Below, piece after piece: positions 8,901 through 16,072 of a stretch of DNA of 38,823 nucleotides. The stretch is taken from NCBI GenBank assembly GCA_035254305.1, contig DATFAS010000172.1, positions 1 through 38,823 on the forward strand. Reading direction: 5' to 3'. The notes under the pieces were generated by a model, which did no database searches, was not told the DNA's origin, and saw only the letters and a list, made by a program, of their open reading frames with translations. The DNA comes from DATFAS01 sp035254305. Its GTDB lineage: Bacteria; Bacillota; Bacilli; Aneurinibacillales; RAOX-1. A program made the translations under genes and the position numbers. Numbering within the stretch: position 1 is the first letter of the stretch; every line of letters starts with the position of its first letter.

Positions 8901-9634
8901 TCACTACTCTCAGGAACGTCTGTCTGATCTCCCCAAATCTGTGGAGATGCTGGAGGAAGATCTGCATACCAATCATAGAAGCTTAGCAATGGAGAACCAA
9001 CTAATGATAAGAAACGGGAACCCGCTGCATAGCTAATCATGGACATAGCAGGGATTGGTGAAAATCCAAGCACACGATCTGGCCCATACTTTTTAATCGA
9101 ATAAATCATCGATGCTGAAATGATCTTCGTGATTTCATCCCATGATGCTCTTACGAATCCACCCTTACCACGTGCAGATTTATACCGTTTTGTTTTTGCA
9201 GGATTCTCTACGATATTTGCCCAAGCTTTCACTGGATCATTTGTTTTTGCTAATTCCTCTCTCCACAGATCAAGAAGAATACCGCGGATATAAGGATATT
9301 TCACTCTTAGCGGACTATAGATGTACCAAGAGAAGCTAGCTCCACGTGGGCATCCACGAGGTTCGAATTCAGGCATATCTGGTCCTGTTGAAGGATAATC
9401 TGTTTGCTGATTTTCCCAAGTTACAATTCCATCTTTAACAAATATTTTCCAACTACATGATCCTGTGCAGTTTACACCATGTGTGGAACGAACAACCTTC
9501 TCATGCTGCCAACGTTTTCTATATGCTTCTTCCCATTCACGATCTTGGTGGGACACCTCACTCCAATTACCCGAATGATGTTCTCTAGCCGCGAAATAAC
9601 GAAGTTTTTTCAGGATAGGAAGTTTCTTCTTCAT
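5948..9634 (-). CDS. narG: Respiratory nitrate reductase alpha subunit NarG, copy 1
   Basis: This is the catalytic subunit that reduces nitrate to nitrite at a bis-MGD molybdenum centre. Its 1228 residues equal NarG2. The FS0 cluster ligands are His52, Cys56, Cys60 and Cys95 (THGVNCTGSCSW, EPRGCPRG). The Mo-ligating aspartate corresponds to D225 in DWYADLPPASPQIWG, an offset of three from E. coli. There is no working Tat signal, as usual for NarG, so the enzyme faces the cytoplasm. The start is the ATG at 9634 with GGAGAGGAG upstream; the frame is open to 9670, but that ATG has no ribosome binding site and its extra residues are absent from NarG2. It is the first gene of narG1H1J1I1K. Confidence 0.97.
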   Translation of the reverse strand: MKKKLPILKKLRYFAAREHHSGNWSEVSHQDREWEEAYRKRWQHEKVVRSTHGVNCTGSCSWKIFVKDGIVTWENQQTDYPSTGPDMPEFEPRGCPRGASFSWYIYSPLRVKYPYIRGILLDLWREELAKTNDPVKAWANIVENPAKTKRYKSARGKGGFVRASWDEITKIISASMIYSIKKYGPDRVLGFSPIPAMSMISYAAGSRFLSLVGSPLLSFYDWYADLPPASPQIWGDQTDVPESSDWYNSGYLLVWGSNLPMTRTPDAHFMTEARYQGTKVVSISPDYAEFVKFADTWMSVKPGTDGALAMAMGHVILKEFYLKNPIPYFVDYAKENTDFPFLISLKSEGDGFVVDRFFLASDLGREMNNAQWKTVVWNDETNNLSIPTGSLGFRWGEDGRWNLKMEDVDTGEKINPRLTLLGVEDEIVSVKLPYFDDHGRQILTRSIPVKRVETNGQVHYVTTVYDLMLANYGVDRDLGDNLAKSYDELQPFTPAWQEAITGVKRESVLQIAREFAQNAVDTNGKSMIIMGAGINHWYHSDVIYRAILNLVLLTGSQGVNGGGWAHYVGQEKLRPAEGWNTIAFARDWTVPPRTQNGTSFFYFATDQWRYEETSVDDLISPVAKKAKYQHPADYNVLAARLGWLPSYPQFNKNSLNLYQEAKEHGSKSPEEVGKYIAQQLKSRDLKFSIEQPDQPENFPRVLFVWRANLISSSGKGHEYFLKHLLGAQNGLLNDDDVSLRPDEVEWTEDIPEGKLDLMVDMDFRMAGTALYSDIVLPAATWYEKTDLSSTDMHPFVHPFNPAVGAQWESKSDWETFKAIAKAFSEMAKTQFDGPQYDVVATPLLHDTPDELAQPHGKILDWSKGEIEPIPGVTMPKIQVVERDYSSVYEKMISLGPSVKEKPYGTKGIAWSAADEYEKLKKTLGTVSAAGISDGCPNINTDRNVAEAILTLSSTTNGKMAVKAWESLEKKTNLHLKDLAEERAEECFTFDEITSRPKSVITSPAFSGSETGGRRYSPFTTNVEKRIPWRTLTGRQHYFVDHEMIAEFGENLATYKPILKHTPFHPSSKRPKVEGKEVMLNYLTPHSKWSIHSTYYDSLPMLTLFRGGPTIWMNKDDAADADIVDNDWIECFNRNGVVVARAVVTHRIPRGIAFMYHAQDRHINVPGTGLTENRGGTHNSPTKIHVKPTHMIGGYAQLSFGFNYYGPTGNQRDLNVMIRKLREVDWLED

Positions 9635-9694
9635 CTTCTTGCTCCTCTCCAGGATGAACGATTGGTTCATTTGACCATATTTCTACATAATTTC

Positions 9695-9762
9695 ATTCTA
9701 GATTTGTGCAAGAAGATACAATAGAGGGGAAACCCCCTAATTGATTAGAGGGATTTCCCCTA
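9695..9762 (-). promoter_or_regulatory. Candidate narG1 promoter with two NreC-type boxes
   Basis: Two palindromes lie upstream of a TAGAAT hexamer (9700-9695). Box 1, TAGAGGGGAAACCCCCTAA (9722-9740, centre 9731.5), lies 31.5 bp from the hexamer. Box 2, TAGAGGGATTTCCCCTA (9746-9762, centre 9754.5), is 23 bp further up. The boxes are inverted copies of each other. This fits activator-dependent transcription by NreC, with cooperative binding on one DNA face. It is inferred from sequence only. Confidence 0.65.
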
Positions 9763-9814
9763 AATCGAAAAATGTCCAATCATGACGAATGTTGACGTAA
9801 GACCTGCCTTTGGT

Positions 9815-9851
9815 GAAAATAAAAAAACGTGAATATTTTATATATCCACGT
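9815..9851 (-). terminator. Terminator after nreC1
   Basis: On the minus strand ACGTGGATAT pairs with ATATTCACGT (10 bp, one G-T), with a 5-base loop, followed by six T and TTTT. It isolates nreB1C1 from the narG1 promoter. Confidence 0.85.
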
Positions 9852-9865
9852 AAATCCCTTTGAAT

Positions 9866-10528
9866 CTATTTATTTAAATCAAGTAATCCATGCTTCAAAG
9901 CAAATCTTACAAGCTCTCTTCTATTCGATAATCCTAGCTTTTCCATGAAATGGGCCTTGTGATTCTCTACCGTCTTTGGGCTAATGACGAGCAAATCAGC
10001 TATTTCTTTATTGGTATAGCCTCCAGCTACTAGGCTCAGAATTTCCCTTTCCCTTTCGGAGAGAATTTGAAAAACATCTTGACCTTCCGTAGCATTTCCA
10101 GTTTGGATATACCCTTCAATTACCTTTTTCGTTGCTCCAGGATGTAAATAAGCCTGTCCCAAGGATACTTGTCGTATAGCTTTAAGCAGTTCAAATCCTG
10201 GTGATGATTTGAGAATATAGCCAGAAGCTCCCGCTTTCAGTGCGCGAAATAAATAATTATCGTCATCATGCATCGTAAGAATAAGAACCTTTGTTTCAGG
10301 TAAACTCTGAACAAGCTCAGTTGTCGTGGAGAATCCGTCACGTCCATATGGCATACTTAGGTCCATCAATACAACATTTGGCTTAAGGTCCATAGCTAGA
10401 CGAATGGCTTCATTACCATCAGCAGCATCTCCTACAACTTCCATGTCTGCTTGTGCATTGATTAACATTTGCAAACCATTTCGCACGACAGCATGATCGT
10501 CAACTAGCAAAAGTTTTATTCGCTGCAT
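9866..10528 (-). CDS. nreC: NreC-type response regulator (REC + LuxR HTH), copy 1
   Basis: NreC is phosphorylated by NreB and activates nar and nitrate-uptake genes. The receiver domain (1-120) has the acidic pair in LLLVDDH, phospho-acceptor D56 in VLMDLSMP, and LTMHDD and YILKSS. The LuxR/NarL-type helix-turn-helix (about 150-215) reads LSEREREILSLVAGGYTNKEIADLL...TVENHK. The start is ATG at 10528 with AAGGAG seven bases upstream, overlapping the end of nreB1. NreC2 (22405-23061) is a clear paralogue. Which NreC binds which box in this window cannot be told from sequence. Confidence 0.88.
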   Translation of the reverse strand: MQRIKLLLVDDHAVVRNGLQMLINAQADMEVVGDAADGNEAIRLAMDLKPNVVLMDLSMPYGRDGFSTTTELVQSLPETKVLILTMHDDDNYLFRALKAGASGYILKSSPGFELLKAIRQVSLGQAYLHPGATKKVIEGYIQTGNATEGQDVFQILSEREREILSLVAGGYTNKEIADLLVISPKTVENHKAHFMEKLGLSNRRELVRFALKHGLLDLNK

Positions 10529-11750
10529 CATTGCTCTCCTTCCCAAAAGGAATTGAACTCTTTATAGATGTCCCCAGACCATGTGTAGAGGAAATTTTCA
10601 ATGTTCCTCCCAATATTTCAGCTCTCTCTCTCATACTAAATAATCCAACCCCACGTCCTACGGTTGCCTGAACATCGAAGCCTTGGCCAAAATCCTTGAT
10701 CGTGATATCAATATGACTCACCCCTTGAACAAGTAGAATATCTACCTGTTCTGTAAGTGAATATTTGGCCGCATTCGTCATCGCTTCCTGAATAATCCTG
10801 TATAGCGCAGTTTCTACCGCAGAAGGAAGTCTAGTACGATCTCCATCATAAGCAAAGTTTACTTGAATCCCAAATTTATTTTCATAATCACTGAAGTAAT
10901 TCTCTAGAGCTGCTAATAGCCCTAAATCATCTAAAGCCGATGGTCTAAGCTCCACAGACAAGTGCCGAATATCTTCAATGGTGTCACGTAGATCATTTTG
11001 TAATAAGCCAAGCTTCCTTTGAGCCAGTTCATCGATTTCGATCTGTGCTGCTAGAATCTCTGATTGAATCAGAATGCCATACAAGGATTGACCAATCCCA
11101 TCATGTAATTCACGGGAAATTCGTTTTCTCTCTGTTTCCTGGGCCTGTAGGATCGAGTGGGTGATCATTTTACTGATTTCGTCCTGTTCATTCTTTCTCT
11201 CATCACTTACTTTATAGAAACTCACTAAGGTCCAATCTCTTAACGCAATACTATTTGCTTTGGTTGTCGTTACGGCAACTGCAATATCCTCTCCACAGCG
11301 CGATCGAAACCGCAATTCTCTTACCTGTGCAGGTGCATCTACAAAGCATTCCGTATAGTTACAAATCTTGGCACATCCTGGATAATTCGAGCAAATACTG
11401 CAAAAATCAATGACTTCTTCATCAGTTCCTATATTCAGCAATTGTTTAGCCGTTTGATTCGCCTTCACAATGTTTCGATCTCGATCTAGAATAATAATTC
11501 CTTCTGCCAAATGTTCAAATATCTCAATTATACGTTCTTTCTCTTTCCTTAATTGAACCCCTTGACGATAAATGAGTAAGAAAAAAAGACTAATAAAAAA
11601 TAATACGTATAGAAATAAACTAAGGTAAGAATTCGTATTCAGGTTCTTAAAATCTGCAATGAAATGCAGGGAAATCATAATTGCAGATGCGGTTAGTATT
11701 GAAAGAGTTCCATTTATAAACATAAAAAAGAACATGGAACGGTATTTCAT
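10500..11750 (-). CDS. nreB: Membrane-anchored NreB-like sensor histidine kinase with a variant cysteine cluster
   Basis: This 416-residue kinase has two N-terminal membrane helices (about 7-62), then a PAS-like region (75-175), a HisKA_3 dimerisation domain with phospho-acceptor His216 in SRELHDGIGQ, and a HATPase domain (VETALYRIIQEAMTNAAKYS, DFGQGFD, GVGLFSMRERAEILGG). The PAS region carries Cys117, 120, 126, 130 and 135 (CX2CX5CX3CX4C). Classical NreB has CX2CX11CX2C holding an oxygen-labile 4Fe-4S cluster and no membrane anchor, as in NreB2 here. So this is either a diverged NreB or a related sensor with another signal. The start is ATG at 11750, nine bases after GAGG. An FNR-type box lies upstream. 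Confidence 0.82.
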   Translation of the reverse strand: MKYRSMFFFMFINGTLSILTASAIMISLHFIADFKNLNTNSYLSLFLYVLFFISLFFLLIYRQGVQLRKEKERIIEIFEHLAEGIIILDRDRNIVKANQTAKQLLNIGTDEEVIDFCSICSNYPGCAKICNYTECFVDAPAQVRELRFRSRCGEDIAVAVTTTKANSIALRDWTLVSFYKVSDERKNEQDEISKMITHSILQAQETERKRISRELHDGIGQSLYGILIQSEILAAQIEIDELAQRKLGLLQNDLRDTIEDIRHLSVELRPSALDDLGLLAALENYFSDYENKFGIQVNFAYDGDRTRLPSAVETALYRIIQEAMTNAAKYSLTEQVDILLVQGVSHIDITIKDFGQGFDVQATVGRGVGLFSMRERAEILGGTLKISSTHGLGTSIKSSIPFGKESNDAANKTFAS

Positions 11751-11780
11751 GATATCCATCCTCTCATGAGACCTAATTCC

Positions 11781-11823
11781 ATCTTAGCTTTTTATCCCAT
11801 TTATTTTTGTGATTTATCTCACG
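11781..11823 (-). promoter_or_regulatory. Candidate Fnr-activated promoter of nreB1C1
   Basis: TGTGA-TTTATC-TCACG (11808-11823) is one base off the TGTGA-N6-TCACA palindrome. Its centre (11815.5) is 29.5 bp from TAAGAT (11786-11781), placing it near -41.5, the class II activator position. fnr is the divergent neighbour. Confidence 0.6.
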
Positions 11824-11885
11824 TTTTTACCGTCCATTTATGTTAATATTTATCCAACTATTTATTAAAGAAAATAGTCGTTCCT

Positions 11886-11935
11886 CGTGATTTGCCGCAC
11901 GGTTAAAATAACTAAAATATTGTATAGTTATACAA
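11886..11935 (+). promoter_or_regulatory. Candidate autoregulated fnr promoter
   Basis: A weak FNR-like palindrome CGTGA-TTTGCC-GCACG (11886-11901, centre 11893.5) lies 29.5 bp before TATAGT (11923-11928). The -10 sits inside a perfect 16-bp palindrome, TTGTATAGTTATACAA (11920-11935), which could itself be an operator. Confidence 0.42.
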
Positions 11936-11999
11936 GAATGCTTGAAGAGTACCCGACGCAAATGAAACAAACATACTAGCTTTCTTAGGAGGTCAGCAC

Positions 12000-12701
12000 A
12001 TGTGCTGTGAATGTCATGATTCCTCAACCACATGTATCCATGCGGTTCCCATTTTCTCGAGTCTAAAAGGAGAGGAAATTGGGGCACTTCAAGAAATTAC
12101 ACATAGCTGTAAATATGAAAAAGGCGACTTTATTTTTCGAGAAGGCGAGCCGTCCCGTTCCCTCTTCGTCGTTCATGAAGGACTTATCAAAATTTCTAAG
12201 GTATCTGATGAGGGAAAGGAACAAATCATTCGACTCATGTTTCCAGGTGATTTCTTCGGCCAGGCAGCCTTGTTAGAAAATAAAACCCATTATGCCTATG
12301 CAGAAGTGTTAGAACCGACGAACGTATGTCGAATTGATCGTGATGATTTTATCCCTTTCCTTGAAAGCCATCCTGAGCTTACCATGCGTTTTATGCTGGC
12401 ACTAAGTGAACGCCTCTCAGAGGTAGACGAATGGATGGGGGCACTCGGTCTCCTAGAGGCTGAATCTCGCATCGCAAAAGCTCTAATCATGCTTCAACAG
12501 CGAAATGGTATCGATCAAATTCAGTTCGACCTGCCGTTATCGAAGAAAGATCTTGCCTCACTTATTGGAACAACACCAGAAACCTTAAGCCGCAAGCTTG
12601 ATCAATTCAAATCTAGAAAAATCCTAGACCTTAGTGGTAGAAAAGGAATTCGAATACTAAATCTGACAGAGCTAAAGAAAATGGCTGGATATTCAATTTG
12701 A
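12000..12701 (+). CDS. fnr: FNR/CRP-family anaerobic regulator with E. coli-type cysteine ligands
   Basis: This 233-residue protein has a cyclic-nucleotide-binding-like domain (15-130), a long dimer helix (about 126-160) and a winged helix (175-225). Cys2 (or 3), 5 and 12 at the N-terminus plus Cys110 (TNVCRID) match the arrangement of E. coli FNR ligands C20, C23, C29 and C122, so an oxygen-sensitive 4Fe-4S cluster is likely. The recognition helix TTPETLSRKL has E194, S197 and R198, the E-x2-S-R set that reads TTGAT half-sites. B. subtilis Fnr instead carries its cluster ligands near the C-terminus. AGGAGG precedes the ATG. The gene ends tail to tail with the GGDEF/EAL gene, overlapping by nine bases. 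Confidence 0.9.
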   Translation: MCCECHDSSTTCIHAVPIFSSLKGEEIGALQEITHSCKYEKGDFIFREGEPSRSLFVVHEGLIKISKVSDEGKEQIIRLMFPGDFFGQAALLENKTHYAYAEVLEPTNVCRIDRDDFIPFLESHPELTMRFMLALSERLSEVDEWMGALGLLEAESRIAKALIMLQQRNGIDQIQFDLPLSKKDLASLIGTTPETLSRKLDQFKSRKILDLSGRKGIRILNLTELKKMAGYSI

Positions 12702-14345
12702 TTCATTGTGCAGTAGACGGGTAAGTTCATGAGGTGGAATAGGTTTACTAAATAAGAATCCCTGCATCATATCACATTGCTTTTCCTTCATATAGGATAG
12801 TTGAGCTTCCGTCTCTACTCCCTCTGCTACAACCTTTAAATTCAAGTGATGGGCCAGAGAAATAATGGCGTAGGTAACCGCCTTACTACTCGAATTGTTC
12901 TCCATATCTTTTATGAAGGATCGGTCAATTTTCAAGGCATCAACGGGTAGTTCCGTTAAATAACTTAATGAAGAATACCCTGTTCCGAAGTCATCAATCG
13001 ACAGGTGAATCCCCATATCTTTAAGCTGTTTAAGGATATCTGATGCCATTTGATAATCTTGCATAAGAACCGTTTCTGTAATCTCAAGCTCCAGCAAATC
13101 TGCAGAAAGCCCTGTTTCTTCAAGAATAGCAGCTATTTTGGCAGGGAGATTTCTCTGTAGAAAGTGCCTAGCAGACAGGTTAATGGCTACACGAACAGGT
13201 TTGTAGCCTTCCTGTTGCCATTTCTTATTCTGTAAACAAGCTGTCCGTATTACCCACTCTCCTATTGGCAGAATGAGCCCGGATTCCTCTGCAATGGGTA
13301 TGAAATCTGCTGGAGAAATGATTCCAAATTCAGGATGCTCCCAACGCAATAACGCCTCCAAGCCGACAATCTGATTGGAATTTAGATCTACTTGTGGCTG
13401 ATAGTATAGGAGGAGCTCTTCTCTTTGCAATGCCTTTCGAAGATTATTCTCCAGAGCAAGCTGCTCATAGGAACCGGCATGTACCTCTGCCTTCGCCCAT
13501 TCAAATTGATTCCTCCCTTTTTTCTTGGCCCGGTACATAGCGGAGTCTGCACTACTTACTAGGGTCTCCACATCATCTCCATCATAGGGATATAAGCTAA
13601 TCCCAATACTTGCTGTAATATAGTAATCTTCTTCATGTAAAAAGAACGGGGCAGCAAGGGCTTCCAAAATCGTTTTTGCTACCTTCTCCGCATCATTTCT
13701 CTTACCCGTTCCTTTAAGCAAACAGAGGAACTCATCTCCTCCGATTCGTGCTAAAACATCTTCATCACTCAGACAGGATTGCAGACGATCTGCCACTTGT
13801 TTAAGCAAGATATCCCCATACGAATGGCCAAGTGTATCATTAATTAGCTTAAAGCGATCCAGGTCAATATAAAGAACCGAAAATACCTGATTATCATTAC
13901 TTGCTTGGACTAAACCCTTTTCTAAACAATGATGAAAGCACCGGCGGTTCGGTAAGTTAGTTAATGGGTCCTTGAATGCCATAGGATGAATATCTCGAAA
14001 TTGGAAAATATATAGCTTTTCTTTTGTATCTTCTTCAAGGATCATGTTCACATCTAGATTTCTTGGGATAAACTCACCGTTTTTATGTTGGATTAAAACT
14101 TCAAATTTCCAATAGTCCCCTGCTGTTTTAAAAATATTCTTGACTACTGTAGAATCTAGAATCGAGAACTCTCGAATATTCATTTTCGTCAATTCATCAC
14201 GTGTCAAACCTGTTATATTCTCAACCTCATTATTTACTAGAACAATCTGCCCACTCTCATTACATAGCAAAACAGCAAGATTAATATGCTTGAATATCTC
14301 CATCAATAATTTCGAATTTTTCTCTCTTGGTATAGATTTATCCAT
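12693..14345 (-). CDS. PAS-GGDEF-EAL cyclic-di-GMP turnover protein
   Basis: The protein has 550 residues and no membrane segments. It has a PAS domain (about 10-115, NLAVLLCNESGQIVLVNNEVENITGL), a GGDEF diguanylate cyclase (about 125-280, intact ARIGGDEF) and an EAL phosphodiesterase (about 300-540, EALLRW, DDFGTGYSSLSYL, KIDRSFI, AEGVETEAQ). Both catalytic signatures look intact, so it could make or break c-di-GMP depending on the PAS signal. The inhibitory I-site (RxxD five residues before GGDEF) reads SDED, so its arginine is missing. The start is the ATG at 14345 after GGAGAGGG; an in-frame ATG at 14363 lies upstream of that site. It is divergent from the V4R gene, with an FNR box between them. 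Confidence 0.9.
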   Translation of the reverse strand: MDKSIPREKNSKLLMEIFKHINLAVLLCNESGQIVLVNNEVENITGLTRDELTKMNIREFSILDSTVVKNIFKTAGDYWKFEVLIQHKNGEFIPRNLDVNMILEEDTKEKLYIFQFRDIHPMAFKDPLTNLPNRRCFHHCLEKGLVQASNDNQVFSVLYIDLDRFKLINDTLGHSYGDILLKQVADRLQSCLSDEDVLARIGGDEFLCLLKGTGKRNDAEKVAKTILEALAAPFFLHEEDYYITASIGISLYPYDGDDVETLVSSADSAMYRAKKKGRNQFEWAKAEVHAGSYEQLALENNLRKALQREELLLYYQPQVDLNSNQIVGLEALLRWEHPEFGIISPADFIPIAEESGLILPIGEWVIRTACLQNKKWQQEGYKPVRVAINLSARHFLQRNLPAKIAAILEETGLSADLLELEITETVLMQDYQMASDILKQLKDMGIHLSIDDFGTGYSSLSYLTELPVDALKIDRSFIKDMENNSSSKAVTYAIISLAHHLNLKVVAEGVETEAQLSYMKEKQCDMMQGFLFSKPIPPHELTRLLHNESN

Positions 14346-14405
14346 ACTACCCTCTCCAAACATACCTGTTTTGAATTACACTATTACTTATTAGGAAATT
14401 TAGCA

Positions 14406-14449
14406 TTGATTTAGATCAAACACAAACATTTTCCTATTTATGATAAGAT
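14406..14449 (+). promoter_or_regulatory. Perfect FNR box and -10 of the V4R gene
   Basis: TTGAT-TTAG-ATCAA (14406-14419) matches the FNR consensus at all ten fixed positions. GATAAG (14442-14447) or TAAGAT (14444-14449) serves as the -10, 29.5 or 31.5 bp from the box centre, the class II spacing. The box might also affect the divergent GGDEF/EAL gene. Confidence 0.72.
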
Positions 14450-14477
14450 AAACATAGTAGAAACTAGGAGGCGCCTT

Positions 14478-14927
14478 ATGAGTGAATTTACCTTTGATGA
14501 TTTAAAGAAGATTAATCGTGCAACATTAGGTAACCAGGTTCCACTCGAATTATTTCGCGCTATTCGTTTAATAGGTATGTACCAGGGATTACCGATGAAA
14601 GGTAGAAGCACAACCATCACCGTTGGAAGAAAAATTGGGGATAGTTTGCCTGTTAACACAGTGGAAGATATTCTAGAAATCTTCTCTCAACTAAAAATCG
14701 GAATTCCCCACATTATTCACCAAGACGAAAGCGAAATTCGCATTGCTGTTGAGGATTGCTTCTGCGAAGGTCTTCCTGCCCAGAAAGGAAAAATGGTTTG
14801 TGATCTGGAAGGAGCCATCTTAGAAGGCTCACTGTCTAAAGTATTAAATAAGAAGGTTTCCGTTAGGGAGACAAAGTGTAACGTAAATGGCGATGATTAT
14901 TGTGAGTATCAAATTGATCTAACGTAA
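14478..14927 (+). CDS. V4R-domain protein (4-vinyl-reductase-like sensor fold)
   Basis: This 149-residue stand-alone protein has a C-terminal V4R domain (about 85-147) with the usual cysteines and glycines: DCFCEGLPAQKG, VCDLEGAILEGSLSKVL and ETKCNVNGDDYCEYQI. V4R domains bind small hydrophobic or haem/tetrapyrrole-like ligands and often act as sensor inputs; the ligand here is unknown. The N-terminal 60 residues are predicted helical and give no match I recognise. It has AGGAGG seven bases before ATG and a perfect FNR box upstream, so low-oxygen induction is likely. It stands alone, divergent from the PAS-GGDEF-EAL gene, which could be its partner. Confidence 0.75.
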   Translation: MSEFTFDDLKKINRATLGNQVPLELFRAIRLIGMYQGLPMKGRSTTITVGRKIGDSLPVNTVEDILEIFSQLKIGIPHIIHQDESEIRIAVEDCFCEGLPAQKGKMVCDLEGAILEGSLSKVLNKKVSVRETKCNVNGDDYCEYQIDLT

Positions 14928-14933
14928 AACTAG

Positions 14934-14995
14934 ATTGGGTTTGACTGACCTTTCAACTATACTTACAATCTATCAAACCCAATACTCTTTTCACT
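14934..14995. terminator. Possible bidirectional terminator
   Basis: An 11-bp inverted repeat (ATTGGGTTTGA at 14934-14944, TCAAACCCAAT at 14973-14983) has a long 28-base loop and T-rich flanks. It lies between the convergent V4R and LD-carboxypeptidase genes. Confidence 0.5.
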
Positions 14996-15011
14996 TTAAA
15001 TGATGAACTAA

Positions 15012-15959
15012 TTACCGAACTCCACCCTCTAACGTTTCAATCCAACCCTCTGTCGCATGAATCCGCACCTTCACCCCTATAGGTAATGTCAAATTAGGTT
15101 GACAATGCCCAGATTTCAGGCCAAAGTAGCAAGGAACCCCTAATGGAGAAAGAGTTTCCTGGAAGACCTGTTGCAGAGTTAAGCTTGAGTGCCCTTCCTT
15201 CGATTCTGCCCCACTAAAGTCTGCCAGTACAATCCCACTTGCCTCTTGAAGCTTTCCCGCATATTTTAATTGGGTCAACATTCGATCTATCGAATAAGGA
15301 GCTTCCCCTACATCTTCAATGAACAAGATACGACCCTTCGTCTTTAATTCAAAGGGTGTGCCTAGTGAAGAGACTAGTAAACAAAGATTTCCACCAATTA
15401 GCCTTCCTTGGGCCACGCCAGGTGTAATGGTATATTGAAACATCTCTTCTCTTGTAGTATAACGGCCAAATGGTTCAGGTAGCATCAAATGTTGAAACAA
15501 AGTAGGCCAAGTGAGGGGATCAGGTTGATCCGCTAACTCTGCGATCATGGGACCATGGAAGGTGATAAGCCCCGTCCTTTGATGAATTGCAATGTGGAGA
15601 GCCGTAATATCACTATACCCGACGAAAATTTTGGGATTATACCGTATACATTCATAATCAATTTGATCCAGAATTCGCGGAGTACCATATCCACCACGGA
15701 GACAAAAAATCGCATCTACTTCGGGGTCTGCAAACATTTGATTCACATCATTTGCTCGTAAGGCATCCTCTCCAGCTAAATAGCCATGTGTCTCAAAAAC
15801 ACTTCTACCCAGCTTATATTGAAATCCCAACTGCTGAACAACCTGTAGTGCCTCTCGGATTCTCTCTGGTGCTGCAGGACTTGCGGGAGCAATAATTCCA
15901 ATGGTTCCACCCGAAGGCAATGCCTTGGGCCAAAGGATGTAGCGATGACACCTATTCAC
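15012..15959 (-). CDS. LD-carboxypeptidase, peptidase family S66 (LdcA/MccF-like)
   Basis: S66 enzymes cut the L,D bond to the terminal D-alanine of murein tetrapeptides during cell-wall recycling; MccF relatives instead hydrolyse microcin C-type compounds. The 315-residue protein shows GIIAPASP near the start, CLRGGYGTPRILDQIDY, the nucleophile region VGYSDITALH, the catalytic Glu region FIEDVGEAPYSIDRML and the His region LKSGHCQPNLTLPIG. No signal peptide is seen, which fits cytoplasmic recycling. GTG at 15959 has GGGAGG seven bases upstream and is preferred over the GTG at 15974. It is a single gene, flanked by terminators. Confidence 0.88.
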   Translation of the reverse strand: MNRCHRYILWPKALPSGGTIGIIAPASPAAPERIREALQVVQQLGFQYKLGRSVFETHGYLAGEDALRANDVNQMFADPEVDAIFCLRGGYGTPRILDQIDYECIRYNPKIFVGYSDITALHIAIHQRTGLITFHGPMIAELADQPDPLTWPTLFQHLMLPEPFGRYTTREEMFQYTITPGVAQGRLIGGNLCLLVSSLGTPFELKTKGRILFIEDVGEAPYSIDRMLTQLKYAGKLQEASGIVLADFSGAESKEGHSSLTLQQVFQETLSPLGVPCYFGLKSGHCQPNLTLPIGVKVRIHATEGWIETLEGGVR

Positions 15960-16040
15960 ACCTCCACCTCCCACTTTTCATGTCTTCGTTTAGAAGCTTT
16001 TCTTATCATTTATATTATTGATTTATGGGAATGAGACAAC

Positions 16041-16066
16041 AAAAAACTCTCCATCACGGAGAGTTT
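16041..16066 (-). terminator. Terminator of the hemerythrin gene
   Basis: AAACTCTCC (16044-16052) pairs with GGAGAGTTT (16058-16066) around a 5-base loop. Six T follow on the minus strand. Confidence 0.85.
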
Positions 16067-16072
16067 CATCAA

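Noticed and set aside
9635..9670. Longer narG1 start adding 12 residues
   Set aside because: No ribosome binding site precedes it, NarG2 lacks the extension, and the ATG at 9634 has a strong site and gives the same length as NarG2.
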